Shown in pieces: positions 43,393 through 56,089 of a stretch of 64,000 bases of DNA. Location: NCBI GenBank assembly GCA_030490835.1, contig CM059971.1, forward strand, positions 36,690,012-36,754,011, written 5' to 3'. The stretch comes from Annona cherimola. Lineage: Eukaryota; Streptophyta; Magnoliopsida; Magnoliales; Annonaceae. Made by a program: the position numbers and the translations under genes. The notes beneath the pieces were generated by a model, which worked only from the letters and a program-made list of their open reading frames with translations, had not been told where the DNA came from and did no database searches. Within the stretch, counting starts at the first letter, position 1. Each line of letters opens with the position of its first letter.

Positions 43393-45934
43393 TGTGGCGC
43401 CCCAAACCGAGGTGTTTAGAAGCCTTACTCCGGGATCATTTTTGATTGGTAAACGTGACTCAGGATTGTTGCCCTGATCACACGGCAGGATTCTTTTTTT
43501 ACATATATAACAACAATACATGAAAAATTTCCATCATTCATTCAACATGAAATATATTTCACATATCACAGTTATGATAAAAAACTGTTCCATAAACATT
43601 TCCATTGGAATAAAAATATTCATTTCCATCTCAAAATTATCATCATTGTCTTTACATAAAATTTACATATACAACATTCATATCAAAAACCGCATAACAC
43701 TTGGCCTGCTGCCTTCATCATCATTTTCTGTCTGTTGTTGAAAAAGCATAAGTGAGTAATAATACTCAGTAAGCAAGCCATACATAATTTTTTCAATCAT
43801 TTTCATGCATTTCATAAAATGCAAATGCAATGCATACATAGCATTCATGACATTCCTTTGGATGCGACGCTAGCTAGGCGCCATCCCATACATGCTCCCA
43901 TCTCAGGGAGGTCGCCGTCGGCCTGAGCCTATATAAGCGACTCGGCAATAGCGAGGAGAACATCCGGTCTGCTTACTACCTCGACTAAGGCCTATTCGTC
44001 GTGCACATGCTCATTTACATGCACATGCCGACATGATATTTGTAAACCATAAACAATTTCATAAAAAATATTTAATAAATAATTTAACAAACAAACTTCA
44101 GTTCATGTAAAACAGTTATAGGTATGGCCAACCTTAAATAAATTTTATAAAGCAATTCTCAAACAATTTCAAGCATTTTGGAAATAATTTGCAAAAGATA
44201 TAATTTGCTTACCTCCTCAGTTGGTGTCCTCGAGTTTCTCTTTTCCTTTTCCTATTCAAGGAAAAAGGATATTTTATTTCTTCTATTCAAGCTGCTTTCC
44301 ATGCATGCTCTATAATATTTGGGCAATATTTTTTTATATGGATATTTTTATCCATAGGTTCCTCAAAAATTCCATCATTATATTTAAATATTAATGTCAA
44401 ATTTTCTCCAAAATCACGCTGTTACTGTAGCAAATCACTGTTCACATTAGATTACTGTTCACAGTGACGTGGGTTACTGTTCATGAGTTCAAAAAATTGA
44501 CATTTTTTCTAAAAATTAAAAAGACCATTACATAGCTTATGCTTAGTATATCATGAGAAAATTCATAAATTTTGAATTTATCATTATTTACTTGGCTAAA
44601 AAATCACTTTCTCCATATACTAAAAATCAACATAAATTCACTTAAGCATAATCCTTAATTCCAAAAATTGTGAAATTAATATATCATCATTCAAACGTCA
44701 TATTTATCATAATTATACATCTCAAATCATAATTTATCATTTTTGGAGCATTATTTACACATATCATATGCTATCTTCCCGAATTCTCTATCTTTGCTCC
44801 AAATTTTTGATGTTTTGGCATAATTCCAATTAAGCATTATATCTATACTTATTTTCTCATGCTTAGGTATTATCTAAGCATGATTTACCCTACTTAACAT
44901 CCAAAAGAAATTTGGGTAGAAATCACTTACTCGAAGTGGAGATATCCCACTTTTTCTGACACTTTCTCTCTCTAACTTCTTCTTCTTCTTCTTCCTTGGA
45001 CGTGTGGGAGGATTTTGGGAGCTGAAATTTCTCAAGTGGAGCTGAGATTTTGATGCCTTGGACGTCCCCCCTGCTGCCCTATTTATACTTTTTGATTTTT
45101 CACAAAATTGGATTTTACCTCCTTAGCTTGAGGTATTTAATTATAAAATGTATTTTTTTAAATTTAAAAAATGCCTTGAGCCAAGAGCAGCCACCCTATG
45201 TCTGCTCCAGCCCACCCTATGCAGCCCTATTATTTATTTATTTTTTGATTTTTAAAATTAATTAATTTAGGCTAAATAAATCCTAACCGTTGATTTAAGA
45301 TGAGGTTGATCATGGACCATTGATCTTGGTCAATTTTTCCAACTGCCCCTGGTCACGCCCCCTGCTGCAGCTGACTTTCATTTATTTTTTTATTTTTTAT
45401 TTTTTATTTTATTCAAAAAGTCAAAAGTAGAATTAATTAAAAGTTAGCTACTTTTTTGATCTCCTTTTGACGTTCCATCTTGACCCTTGATTTGTGATTT
45501 TCATCATATCTTAATCCATTTATCATGTTCATCATGAATTTTTAACCATCCATAAAAAATTTCATCGAAATCCGACGCTCGGATTGTAAATTATGAAATT
45601 TTCTTTATTTTTCCACTAAAATCCAAAATTGGATTAAAATATCCAAAAGAATTGCTATTTCATCCTATAGTGATTAAATCTCTATTTTGTCTTTTTGTGA
45701 TTAGGTTAATCCAAGTGATTAACTCTTTATCACGTGTCTTAATCCCCGGTTACTATTCACGTTCACTATTCATGGGCACTATTCGCGGGGGTTAAATTCC
45801 TAATTGCATTATTTCAATCTCCAATACGCATATCCACCAATATAATTCATGAATTTTCTTTTATCATAAAAATAATTACAAAAGAATTTAGGGTTTACAA
45901 CTTAAAATGACGCATATATTGTCGGGGTTTCACA
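43393..45934 (-). repeat. 5' LTR of the chromovirus
   Basis: Plus-strand ends are TGTGGCGCCCCAAACCG and GGTTTCACA. 2542 bp. Relative to the 3' LTR it has small insertions, for example a 20-odd-bp segment near 44335-44360 and CACTATTCGCGGG near 45778. TATA box at 45079-45087. Confidence 0.9.
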
Positions 45935-48440
45935 AAAGCACTCAAGCAATTGTATGCCCTCATTTACATAAAGTATTCAAATTTTAAACCTCTTGATGAA
46001 GTGGATGGAAAGATAGGAGTAACGTGTTCCCGTTGGTTCTTTGCTTTTCATAAAGCATCTAACAGCGAAGGGGAATATAAACTTGCTAGATTGCACAGTT
46101 TTTAGTTTACTGGCTTTGCAAACATGTACTTCCTGATCGGGATCTCATACGTCTAAAAGTTATCCTTCTTGCTTGTCAACTTGCTCATGAGATAAGATTA
46201 CATCTTTTCCTAGCTATGGTAGCAAAGTTATCTTATGGTTTATGGGAACATGCTCTCCATATCAGACGTTAAGAAAGTCACAATACATACTATTATCTTG
46301 GTTACTACTTTTATGTTTAGTTTGTTTATCACTATCAAAATATCCATCAACTGGGTATGAAAAAGAATAGTGATGATCCTTTTTATAATTGTGATGCATG
46401 GTCATAAACCCTCAATGGAAATGCACATAGTATTAATTTTTGCATGAGTCCACCTCACTTGGACAACTTAGCGAAAAAACTCATTATTGATGTGGTGACT
46501 TCTTGTGAATCTTCTACGGTATTCCATAGACTATTAGAATTTGATAAAGAATGAGTTATATGTATTTGTCCTAACACTCTTGTATACAGAGGCATGGAGG
46601 AAGCTATTTTGATTCCATATTGGCCTTCTCAATAAGCTACTAAGTTTGGTTATGTTCAAGGTTTTGTTGAAAATCCCAACTCATCGCTAAAACTACAAGG
46701 AAATTTGTAGGAGGCTCTTCTTACTAGGAATTATTTATTGTGCCATTTTCATCTCGTTCTTTTCATTATCTAGGAAAAATTAATGAGGCAACTTGTTTTG
46801 TAAATTTTGAAAATTAGTTTCAAAAAGTTTTCCAAGGTTACTTTGACTTGATGAATAATAAAGGATTTCTTAATGTTGAAAAGAAGAGTATCGAATGTTC
46901 AACAAAAATAATTTAATATAAACCAAAATTGAAACACAGACGAGGATGTCATGGAAAATCTAATGGTATCATCATAGAAGAGGATATCACTTCTTCCCAT
47001 GCACATGGTGAAGATTTACAGCAAGTTAATTTTCTTCCTCGAGTTCAAGAGAATGTCCTTCAGTAGCAATGATGACCTGAAGAAGATGAGAAGAATTCCT
47101 TGCAGTAATTAAGACGATAAGGAGATGAGGAAAATTTTCTTAATGATAACCACAAGAGCATGAAGAAGAGATTCTTCAGCAAGGGCAAGGGCAAAGACAT
47201 GACGTAGTTTTGGAAAAGGGAAAATCTACTAGTGATAATGAAAAAGACGAGGACATAGGTCCTGGTAAAGCTAATGTCTTGGAAGATATCTTTAGTGATG
47301 AGGAGGAAATTCCTCTTTCTAAAAGGAAGAAATGTTCATCACATATTGGGAGTACTATTGTACAAAGAAAGAAAAGTCAACTATTATAAAGGACCTTGGC
47401 GAGTTTGACTAATTAACAACTCATATATTTTGTTTATTAATTATCACTTTTTCTTTATAGTGATTACGACAATTGAGGAGACTAGAAGTAGAGCTAAAAG
47501 TTGCCATGAAAAGGGTGGATATACCAGAGCCAACAATTATAATTGAAGAAGTTGTCAACACACAAGTAGAGATAGAAGAAACACAAAAGCTAGTTGAAGA
47601 TGTTGTTATAATATCAAAACCAAAGATGCTAAAGGATGTTGCAGAGGTGGCAACAAATGAGAATGTTTTTGTTAGTAATAGTAGGTAAGGAACTTACTAC
47701 TACCTCTAACAAAGAAGCAATGGTTCAACAGTATAACACTATAAGTTGCCTCTGTATATAATAATAATTTTTTTTATTCTTGTTAGGCTAGACTACTAAT
47801 TTTTTTATATATTGGAAAATCTTTCTTTGGCCTTAGGTTCTTCAAATCTTATATTGACTTCTTTAGCATCGTGATTGTCAACTCTCCCACCGCTTCCAGT
47901 CAAACTCATTCAAGCACAGTTGTTTATTTAATAAAAGAATTATAGGATGTGTCTGTTGATCAACTTCATACCTGCCGTGATATTGTTAATTACATCTTGC
48001 CTATTTTCTTGCCACATTACAAGGGCAATGTAGATATTCAATCTCTTTTCTCAGACATATTCAATTAATCTCTTATCTTTGTGAACTTTCTACTTCCAAT
48101 AGCTCATCTCTAGTCGAGGGGTTTATGAAAGCTTAGATTGAAGCGACTAAGAAGACAAAGGATGAGGTTGTAAACATCATTGATAATGGTAAGAAAGTCT
48201 CTCTTGCAGCAACTGCTCGTTGATATTCTATTATGGAATGATAGAAAAACTTACAAAGAAGTGGAAGAACTTAGAAGAATGTTTATCAAAAGTGAAAGCT
48301 CTTCTCAAATACTTGAAGAAGGAAATTGTTAATGGCAAAGATAAACAAAAAATTGTCACAAATTGACTGGTTAATTAAGAGGAACACCTTTACCATTTTG
48401 AAGAAGTTATTGACAACCTTTCTTCAGATCTTTCAAAGCT
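45935..48440 (+). pseudogene. Plant mobile domain (PMD) remnant, second part, with tail
   Basis: It continues the PMD frame after the chromovirus: KQLYALIYIKYSNFKPLDEV, VTCSRWFFAFHKASNS, PPHLDNLAKKLIIDVV, then RGMEEAILIPYWPSQ and ATKFGYVQGFVENPN near 46590-46680. That last block corresponds to the conserved C-terminal PMD segment with an aromatic-proline and an FG(F/Y)xQ motif. Beyond 46830 there is an acidic, low-complexity tail, then a coiled-coil-like segment (open frame 47473-47688). The frame has many stops. It ends about 190 bases from the convergent end of the Tat pol. Confidence 0.6.
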
Positions 48441-48629
48441 TTAGTTTTTTCCTGAATTTTTATTAGAGTTTAAAAGAATATAATAATCCTCGCATATGAG
48501 ATCAACTAACTTCTCTTTTAGATTTGGCCAGTTGATCTTTGTAAATTGGTGCTATATGTATATTTTTTAAAAGTAATATTTTGTTAAGAACTTTCCATTT
48601 ATTGGCATTAAATATTTATTTCATTTTGT

Positions 48630-49800
48630 ATTTAGGAGACGATATGAACTATTTGAGTACAATTCGTCAATAATGAAAGGACCTTCTCACTTGCAATTTA
48701 AATTTTCTTTCGGCTTCTTTGTTATTATTATTAGCCTTTTAATAACTAATACCAAATCTTCTTTTTTTGAAACTTCTTTGTCTTATTTTTCTATTAAAAG
48801 CTACCATCATTCTTACTTGATATATTTCTTTCTTTGTCATGCTTTTAAAATTTTTCATCTAAAGACTCAAGTTTTCGTTAGCAGAGTTTGATATTCTTGT
48901 CAGTTGTCATATGTGTTTGAAGTGCTACTCTTAAGGATGAAATTTGAAATTCAATTGGTAATACAACTTCACACTCATAAACCAGTGAAAATGGAGTTGC
49001 TTGAGTTGTTCTCGAATTGTATTCAGTAAGCCCAAAGTGCTTCTCAGAGTTTTTCATGCCAATCTTTTTTTATTCTTTTCAATCATCTTTTCTAAAATTT
49101 TTCATATTATTTTATTAAAAGCTTCAGCAAGATGATTTGTCGGCGCATAGTATGCCATAGAGGAATACTGATGAATCCCATGTTTTTTACAGAATTTATG
49201 AAACTTTTAATCTCAAAATTGAGTCTCATTGTCATGTACAAAATGATATGGTAACCTGAATTGACATATGACATTATTATTTAGAAATTATAAAATTCCT
49301 GATGTTTTTATTTGAGCTAAAGATGTTGCTTCTACCCATTTTGAAAAATAATCAATTACTATGAAAATAAATCTATGACCATTTGATGTAGGCAGATTTA
49401 TAAGACCAATGATGTCCATTCCCCATGGTTCTAATGGCCAAGAAGCAGTTGTCGGATGTAAAGTCTTAGGAGCTTGACGAATAAAATCTACATGAAATTG
49501 ACATGCCTTACATCGTTTGGCAAATTTGATGGAGTCTTTTACCATAGTAAGCCAGTAAAATCCTAGTTTGTGAATTCGATCATACAACTTTGGACCTGGT
49601 TGATGTGCTCCACATGTCCCTTCATGAGTTTGAATGAGCGCTTCATTTACTTTATGGCTTAATAAATTCCTAATAGAATTCCATCAAATGACTTCCAATA
49701 TGAGTACTTATTTTAGGATCATAATGGAAACTTGGTGCTCTTCTTCTAATACTAACTCTTTCTTTTTGATTTTTAGGTAAAATATCAAATTTTATATAAT
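48630..49800 (-). pseudogene. Tat-type integrase
   Basis: The zinc-finger part reads GTCGAHQPGPK, then CKACQ near 49500. The catalytic core has the first Asp in PWGMDIIGLINLP (about 49420), VIDYFSKWVEA, the second in VHDNETQF (about 49230) and the Glu in HLAEAFNK (about 49120). The C-terminal region continues to about 48630 (AYQLRMMVAFNRKIRQRSF). Only 49288-49587 is open. Confidence 0.75.
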
Positions 49801-49949
49801 CGAGAAATGGGACCCTCCAATTAGTAACTTCATTATTTCTTATTCGTAATTATTTATCGACTTGATGACAATTTGAACTTTGAAGGCTTCCCTGGGTTTC
49901 ATTTTTGAAATATATTAATCTTCTTTCACATATCACCATAGTAGGTATT

Positions 49950-50890
49950 TCTGGAGATGTTATAGTTGCTGTAAGCCCGAAAGAGCATCTGCTTTCATAT
50001 TTTGTCCTCTTGAAATTTGTTTAATTTCAACCTATGAGAGCCTTTCCAATAGACTGGTTGCTATCAAATGATAAGGCAATAATTTAGATTTTTTTACTTC
50101 ATAAATTCATTTTATCTGATTTACAATGAGCTTGGAATCTCCATATATTTGCATATACTTGATTTCCACCTCCTGTGTTATCTCTAAGCCAATGATAAGG
50201 GCTTAATATTCTGCTTCATTATTTGTACATACTTCTGTTATGATGAATGAATAAGGGATCATTTGATTGTCCGCAGATATAAATACAAGCCCCGATCCTA
50301 CTAGGATTGCACAATTACTTGCTTTTCGTGAGGCTCTATCAAAGTATAATTGTCACTCCTTTTGTTCTTGATTTATACGCGTGACTTGGTTATCTGATAA
50401 ATCATCATTTAGGCTATCTCTAGAAGAAAGGGCATGTGCGGAAAAGAAATGATCTAAAGCCTGACCTTTCACTGCTTTTTGAGAGACGTACACAATATTA
50501 AATTAGTAAAGTAGGATGCCCATTTTGTTAACCTAGCATTGAGTGACCCTACTTTAGTAATCAAAATTTTTAATGAACTCATTTGGATATTAGGTATACA
50601 ATATTAGTCAATAAATAATATCTTAATTTTTGAGAAGCGTACATCAATGCTAAGCATTCCTTTTCTATTGGCGTATAATTAAATCTACTCCTTGTAATTT
50701 TTGACTTAAATAATATAAGACTACTTTTTCCGTCGTCATTATTTTGAGCAAGTAATGCCCCCAATGAATATTCCAATGCACATGTATATAACATGAAGGG
50801 TCTACTTGTACAGGTGCTCCGAGTACATGAGGATTGTAAGATATTTTTTTATTCCTATAAATGCATTTTTGCAAGCATTGTCTCATACAA
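49950..50890 (-). pseudogene. Tat-type dual RNase H region
   Basis: First domain, about 50500-50890: YTCALEYSLGALLAQNNDDG, NYTPIEKECLALMYASQKLR and YLLTNIVYLISK. Second, archaeal-type domain, about 49950-50400: FDRASRKASNC (Gly of the usual FDGAS replaced by Arg), CTNNEAEY, IYGDSKLIVNQ, and an ADAL-like end. The pair degrades the RNA template during copying; the second domain is diagnostic for the Tat group. Confidence 0.75.
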
Positions 50891-50899
50891 AATTTGTAT

Positions 50900-51900
50900 T
50901 TTCCTCATCAAATGTGTAAAAGGGTGACATCTTCTAGCAAGATTTGCTATAAAACGTCTGATATATGCTAAATGTCCTCGCAATGCCCTCAATTCCTTTA
51001 AATTTGTAGGAGATTTCATTTGATAACTTTAGTTATTGCTAGATCAACCACTATTTCATCTTTCTTTATAACAAAACCTACAAATTTTTCAGAAGTTACT
51101 CTAGAGAAACATTTTAAAGGGTTCATGTTTAAGTTAAGCTATTGTAATCTTTGAAAAACTTTTTAGAGATCTTCAAAATCATTTGCTCGATTATGGCTTT
51201 TCAGCGCCAAATCATCCACATAACATTCTATAATTTTGTGTAGCATGTCTTTAAAGATAATAGTCATTACTCTTTTGTAGGAATTATTGTATAACAATAA
51301 ATTCTGAATGGGGTCCAAAAGGATGTGTGCTTTTCATCCTTAGAGAACATTTTAATTTGATTATTTCTTGAAAAGCCATCCATGAATGACATAATTTCAA
51401 AGCCACAGGAATTATCCACCATAATTTTTAGTATAGGTAGTGGAAACTCAACTTTCAAATATGCATCATTTATGTCGTGAAAGTCTATGCAAACTCGTAT
51501 TTGTCCATTTTTCTTAGTGACAGGTATGATATTTACTAGCTATTCATGATGCTTCTCTTCTTAAATAAATTCAACATCTTTTAACTTTTGGACTTCTACT
51601 TCTATTTTATTCGGTACTTCAAGGAGAAATTGCCTTTGCATTTGTTTAATTGACTTTGCATCATTTCGAATGTTTAGTTTATGAACAACTACATCGGTAT
51701 TTAATCTTGGCATTTCTTCATAATTCTATGTAAAAGCATCAATGAATTCACATAAGAAATCAATATATGATGAAATTTCTTTTTCATTCAACAGTACAGG
51801 ACGTGGATTGTCGTTAGTGCTTAAATCAAGCTCCTCAACAAGTCTTTAGTAAGAGGCTTAACGTCGACTCCATCTTCACTTTTATCAAAGTGGTCAACTA
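50900..51900 (-). pseudogene. Tat-type reverse transcriptase
   Basis: The open part at 51267-51458 reads EFPLPILKIMVDNS, FEIMSFMDGFSRNNQIKMFS and TSFWTPFRIYCY, the palm region just before the catalytic box. The catalytic YVDD-like box region near 51200 reads as YVDDLALKSHN (plus-strand 51180-51225). The connection domain follows to 50900. Frames change several times. Confidence 0.75.
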
Positions 51901-52699
51901 ATTCTTTAAGATAAAAGGGTTCAGAAGAATATTGTCTCTCCAGCTTTTAATCTTATTCTTCATTATTTATAATTGCAGGCTTATCTTCTTTTGTGATCGC
52001 CAAAACTTCAAAATCAGCAAGTTCACTTCAGGATTTCAAAGATTCATGTTTGTGGAGCTTGTTTTACCATCAACATTATCTTCGACCATGAGATCAAGGT
52101 GATATCCTACACCATATGTCATGTAAATCAAGTGCTTAGCTTCATTCCATTCAAATTGTTGCTCTTGACTTAACAACGACGTGATTGGATTAAAAATTCC
52201 TCTTTCGTTCTTTAAACCCTTTGGCCATTGAAAATCATAACCCATATTCTCTATCATTTGTTTCACAATTCTTCCATAATTATAAAATTTTGGAATTTCA
52301 TTTGAAAATCAAACCAAGGAGAATTGCTCAAAGGATTTGACTTGGTAGAAAATTATTAGTTTTTGATTCTTTGGGTAAGAAATAATAAAAATTTCGACCT
52401 CTTCATTTTCAATACCTATGAAGGGTTTTAGCGGTGAAAAAGGGAAATCAATTCCAAAAATTTTAGTTTTCAATTGTTCAGTGATCATATTCACTGAACT
52501 TTTCTTTTTTGAATTAGTTCATCTTTTTGGAATTGGTACAAGCACCCCATCTATTTACTACCTTTTCTTTATTCTCGTTCTTCTTTTCAGATACTTTAGT
52601 TGGTTCACTTGACCTCTTTGCTTCATTTTTCTTTATTAATTTATCTTTCTTTAATTTTTCTTGATAAAGTTTTGCATCCTCACAATAGGCCTCAACACC

Positions 52700-54220
52700 T
52701 TTAAATGGTCTTTCATCTGTAAATAGATGACATACTTTTCCATCATCATCAATATATTTGAAATATTGATGTAAAGTAGAAGGAACTACAAAGTTTTTGG
52801 GGATCCATGGTCGTCCTAGTAGTCAATTGTAAGAAATTTCAGCATCAATTACATAACTAATTATATAGGCTTTTAAGCTACCAAATTGCAATGGAACTTT
52901 TATCTTTCCTAGAGTCTCTTGTGATTGAGCATTGTATGCTTCAGTGGTGGTGGAAGACTTGCTCAATTGATTGATAGGTATTTCAAGAAATGTTAGTGCC
53001 CTTAAGGGCATTATATGAACTTTAGATCCAAGATTAATTTGAACCATGGTAATCGTACTTCCCATAGTAACCTGTAATGTAAAAGGGACAGTTATGCTTA
53101 ACATCTCCTAACAACAAATCCTCCTTAGTGAATATTATACTTGCTAATTTAGTTATTTTAATAGAGTGATATTTTTTACACTTTTCAAGTTTTGCTTGTA
53201 CTTTGTTAACATGTGGAGTGTAAGCTTCAACTATTAGCAACATTTCTACTAAGTCTTTTCTAATTTGATAAGACAAATGAAACTAATCATAAAAAAAATT
53301 CTGGGATATGAGCAAGTTTTCAATTATATCATAATCGACAGGCTTGTTCATTTTGGGATATTAATTTCTTGATGAAGCGGGTATATTTTAATGGACTACC
53401 GAAGAGGATATGTTAGGTTCATTATATTTCTTATGATAGTCTAAGTTAGACTTGGTTTCTCTTCTTAGTTCATACACCTCCTTGCTTGATTCAATCTCTT
53501 ATGCTTCTTCATCAGTTTTTTCTACCTCTTGTATTTTTGCTATTTTTTCCTTTTTTAATTCACGAATCATAATCTTATTTACTGAAAACTTGATATTGTT
53601 TCATTTTTGGGATACATATTTTGTTGAAGGAATTGTTGAAAATTTTCATCCTCCTTCTGACAATAGGCTTCATCTACCATCAATCTAGTTTCTGGTGTAG
53701 TAAAAGAGATGAGACTCAGAGAATTCTCGTCTCAATCATATGAAGTAAATTCTTTACTTAGGACTACCCCGCAACACCATAGAATTTGAGAAGAATGAGG
53801 AACTAAATTTCCATCTTCAGTGCAATCATTTTCCACCAAATAAGTTCCAAAAAGATCTAATTGTCTAGACAACTCATTTTCCCATCTTTTATTTTCTCGA
53901 CTCCTTTGAGGATCATATACCTGTATTTCAACAGATTCTATCATATTATTTATCATTTCTAAATTTGCCTCAGTCCCCCATGATATTAAATTTGTAAAAT
54001 CTTCATTTAAGTCTGTACAATCTTCATCAGATATTATATTATCACCTGGTAAAGATATCTCTTCATGCAACATAACGTCACTTTCCTCTTCAATTTGATT
54101 TTCAAGATGAGAGACTGATATACGATTATATGTTATACCCTTCATACTTCCCGTGTCTGAATCGTCCATATCTTCTTCCACTGTACCAGCCCGAGACTTG
54201 CCAAGTAATTTAGGTGGCAT
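52700..54220 (-). pseudogene. Tat-type linker and aspartic protease
   Basis: 54220-53732 is an open acidic segment of 162 codons (EEDMDDSDTGSMKGITYNRI) with no domain I recognise. 53276-53034 and 53104-52823 hold the protease region. The active-site loop reads INLGSKVHIMPL, so the catalytic Asp has been lost, and SYNWLLGRPWI-type residues follow near 52830. VPSTLHQYFKYIDDDGKVCH lies at about 52730-52790. Confidence 0.7.
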
Positions 54221-54477
54221 GAAATCTTTTAAGGTAAGAGGATGTTAAACTTCACTTGATATCGGTTGATTTTTCAACTTCTCTATTTCTTCTTCAAGCA
54301 TTTGTTCTTAACCTTTAATGACTTTTTCTTTGGTTGACTTAAATCCTAATCTTTTTCTTTTAGCAAATCGGGGTGAACCCAGAGAAAATATCCATCTAGT
54401 AGGTTGTGCGATACTAAGATTTTAGCAAGAGCCTTCAAAAGTTCATATTTGAATTCAACATCAGGATCATTGCTACT

Positions 54478-56038
54478 TTAAAATGTGGTTGTAATTGGAT
54501 CAAATGATCCAAAACAAATGGAGACCGAATTTGTTATGACTTTCTTATCTTCTACTTCCAGGGTGATTACATTGATTACTTTCTGAACTTTATCTTTCAA
54601 AATATAACAATCCTTAAGAGTATGTTCGACTATTCTGTGATATGGGCAATACTTGGGATTATTAGTTTTGAACTCCTCTTTAAGATGCTTGCATGGTGGT
54701 AATGTAATTTTTTCACATTCTAAAAGGAGTCTCATAATATCCTCTAATTAACTAATGCCATATGTGTACATCTTGAAGAGTCTCTTTTTAAGGGATATTA
54801 GTTTTCTCATTCATCTTCTATTGCTTTTTTTCATCTTGAGATTATTTATTGTTGTTATTTCTACTCCACCCTTGTTCGAGAAACACAATTAATGATTCCT
54901 TCTTCAGTTTTGATGAATCAATCTTTCGAGTAGCAAACTTTTCTGTGCTGCAATCTTCTATCATGATTTCTCCATTGCAAGCTACTTCCATAAGCTCACT
55001 CATTATCTTCACTTTAAGGGTGTGTTTGTTTGGGGCCAAAATATGTCAACTAAAACTTTTCAATCCAAAACTTTTCACTCTCCATAACTACTCTATTTTT
55101 TAATTATTTTTTCACATTTTTCTATATAAACTACCTACTTTTCAATCATTTCTACACATCTACCCATACAACTAACCTATCTATTTTAACTTTATTCTCT
55201 TTACTCCTCATCATTACTCCTATTATATCACATCATTTTCTATTGATTTGACAACTTCTACTCAAGAAACTTTTCATCAAAAGTTTTACCTCCAACCAAA
55301 CACACCCTAAATTCAAAAATTTTGGACCTAAGTTTGTTACTCATGTTATTTTTACACATCTCTACCAAAGTGTCTTGAGAAAGACGTTCAGGACATCTAA
55401 CGACAAGAGCTCTCCATCTTTTGATGAATTCTCTAGCAGACTCTCCAAATTTTTGTCTAGTTCTTGCTAGCTGAGCTATCGAAACACTATTATGTTTTTC
55501 AAAGAAATGTGTCAAAATTTTTCTTTCCATATCATCCGATGAATTGATGGACCCTTTGGCAACGTTGAGTACCAATCAAATGCTGCATCTGTCAATGCGC
55601 TGATAAAAAGTTGTATATGAAGAGCATTGTTACTTGCTATATTGCTAGTGAATGCATGAAAATGATAGATATGTCGCCGTGGAAAATCCTTCCGAACATA
55701 AGTTTGTAAAGTGAAAATTTTGAATTTTGGAGGATACTCCACATAATCCATCCATTGTGGATATGGTGGAACAATTTTCTTTTTTTCCATACAAGCATCT
55801 TCTCTGACTAGTCAAAGAAGTTGTCAACCTCCTTTTATGGCACTGGTGCTTTTTCAGCTTTTGTATTACTAGAAAAAGTTTCTCCTTTCTTCTAATTTAA
55901 CAATAGCTGACTCTTTAATGCAGCAATAGTTTGCTCCAAATCATCTTTTTTCTTTTTTGTTATCTCTTCTTGAGAAACTCCATCCTCTTTTTTCTCTTGA
56001 ACTTGTGTCTCACTTTGTGACTCTTTTGTGTTTACCAT
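54478..56038 (-). pseudogene. gag: Tat-type gag, interrupted by a MITE
   Basis: It starts MVNTKESQSETQVQEKKEDG at 56038, a usual opening for this gag group, with a charged coiled-coil-like N-terminus. The capsid part (55827-55310) has PYPQWMDYVEYPPKFKI, ALTDAAFDWYSTLPKG, QLARTRQKFGESAREFIKRW and RCPERLSQDTLVEMCKNNM. After the MITE it resumes with IMSELMEVACNGE (54842-55010). A zinc-knuckle-like YCPYHRIVEHTLKDCYILKD lies at about 54600-54660. Taking out the MITE and one target copy leaves the frame continuous across the site, so gag was still in frame there when the MITE inserted. Other stops exist elsewhere, for example near 55830-55890. Confidence 0.75.
55018..55307 (-). mobile_element. Tourist-like MITE, copy 2 (290 bp)
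   Basis: Ends GGGTGTGTTTGTTTGG and CCAACCAAACACACCC are near-perfect terminal inverted repeats. TAA flanks both sides (55015-55017, 55308-55310). No coding capacity. The intact termini and the 3-bp TWA target site fit PIF/Harbinger-type (Tourist) elements moved by a transposase supplied elsewhere. It carries GATGTGATATAATAGGAG on the reverse strand, shared with the copy at 17259-17539. Confidence 0.9.
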
Positions 56039-56089
56039 ATTTACTCTCATTTTAACTTGGTTTTCAGTAGTAATTTTTGGTGGACTTTC

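Larger units (their letters stand above)
35042..45934 (-). mobile_element. Complete Tekay/Del-like chromovirus (Ty3/gypsy)
   Basis: 10.9 kb with LTRs 35042-37536 and 43393-45934, primer site, gag, protease, reverse transcriptase, RNase H, integrase with chromodomain, and polypurine tract, all on the minus strand. Flanks share AAAG (35038-35041, 45935-45938), a 4-bp match where 5 bp would be usual. Joining the flanks continues the PMD frame. The LTRs differ at roughly 25-30 places in the first 380 aligned bases, mostly transitions, so the insertion is much older than the young Sirevirus. Frameshifts in protease, integrase and chromodomain indicate a dead copy. Confidence 0.9.
48480..56038 (-). 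mobile_element. Tat-type Ty3/gypsy element, body only
   Basis: On the minus strand: gag (56038-54478), linker and protease (about 54220-52700), reverse transcriptase (about 51900-50900), RNase H (about 50890-50500), a second archaeal-type RNase H (about 50400-49950) and integrase (about 49800-48630). Two RNase H domains in tandem are a hallmark of the Tat clade. Downstream lies the antisense PMD frame. The element has no visible LTR: the 5' end is cut off by the young Sirevirus at 56090, and the 3' end is lost among older insertions. Many stops and shifts show it is inactive. Confidence 0.8.

Noticed and set aside
45935..48440. Host PMD gene (MAIL-type)
   Set aside because: Multiple stops and shifts, no intron pattern, and a tail-to-tail position against a Tat pol fit a transposon passenger better.
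48673..48891. 72-codon hydrophobic frame resembling a membrane protein
   Set aside because: It is the antisense of the basic C-terminal end of the Tat integrase region (Lys/Arg codons reversed give Phe/Leu/Ser).
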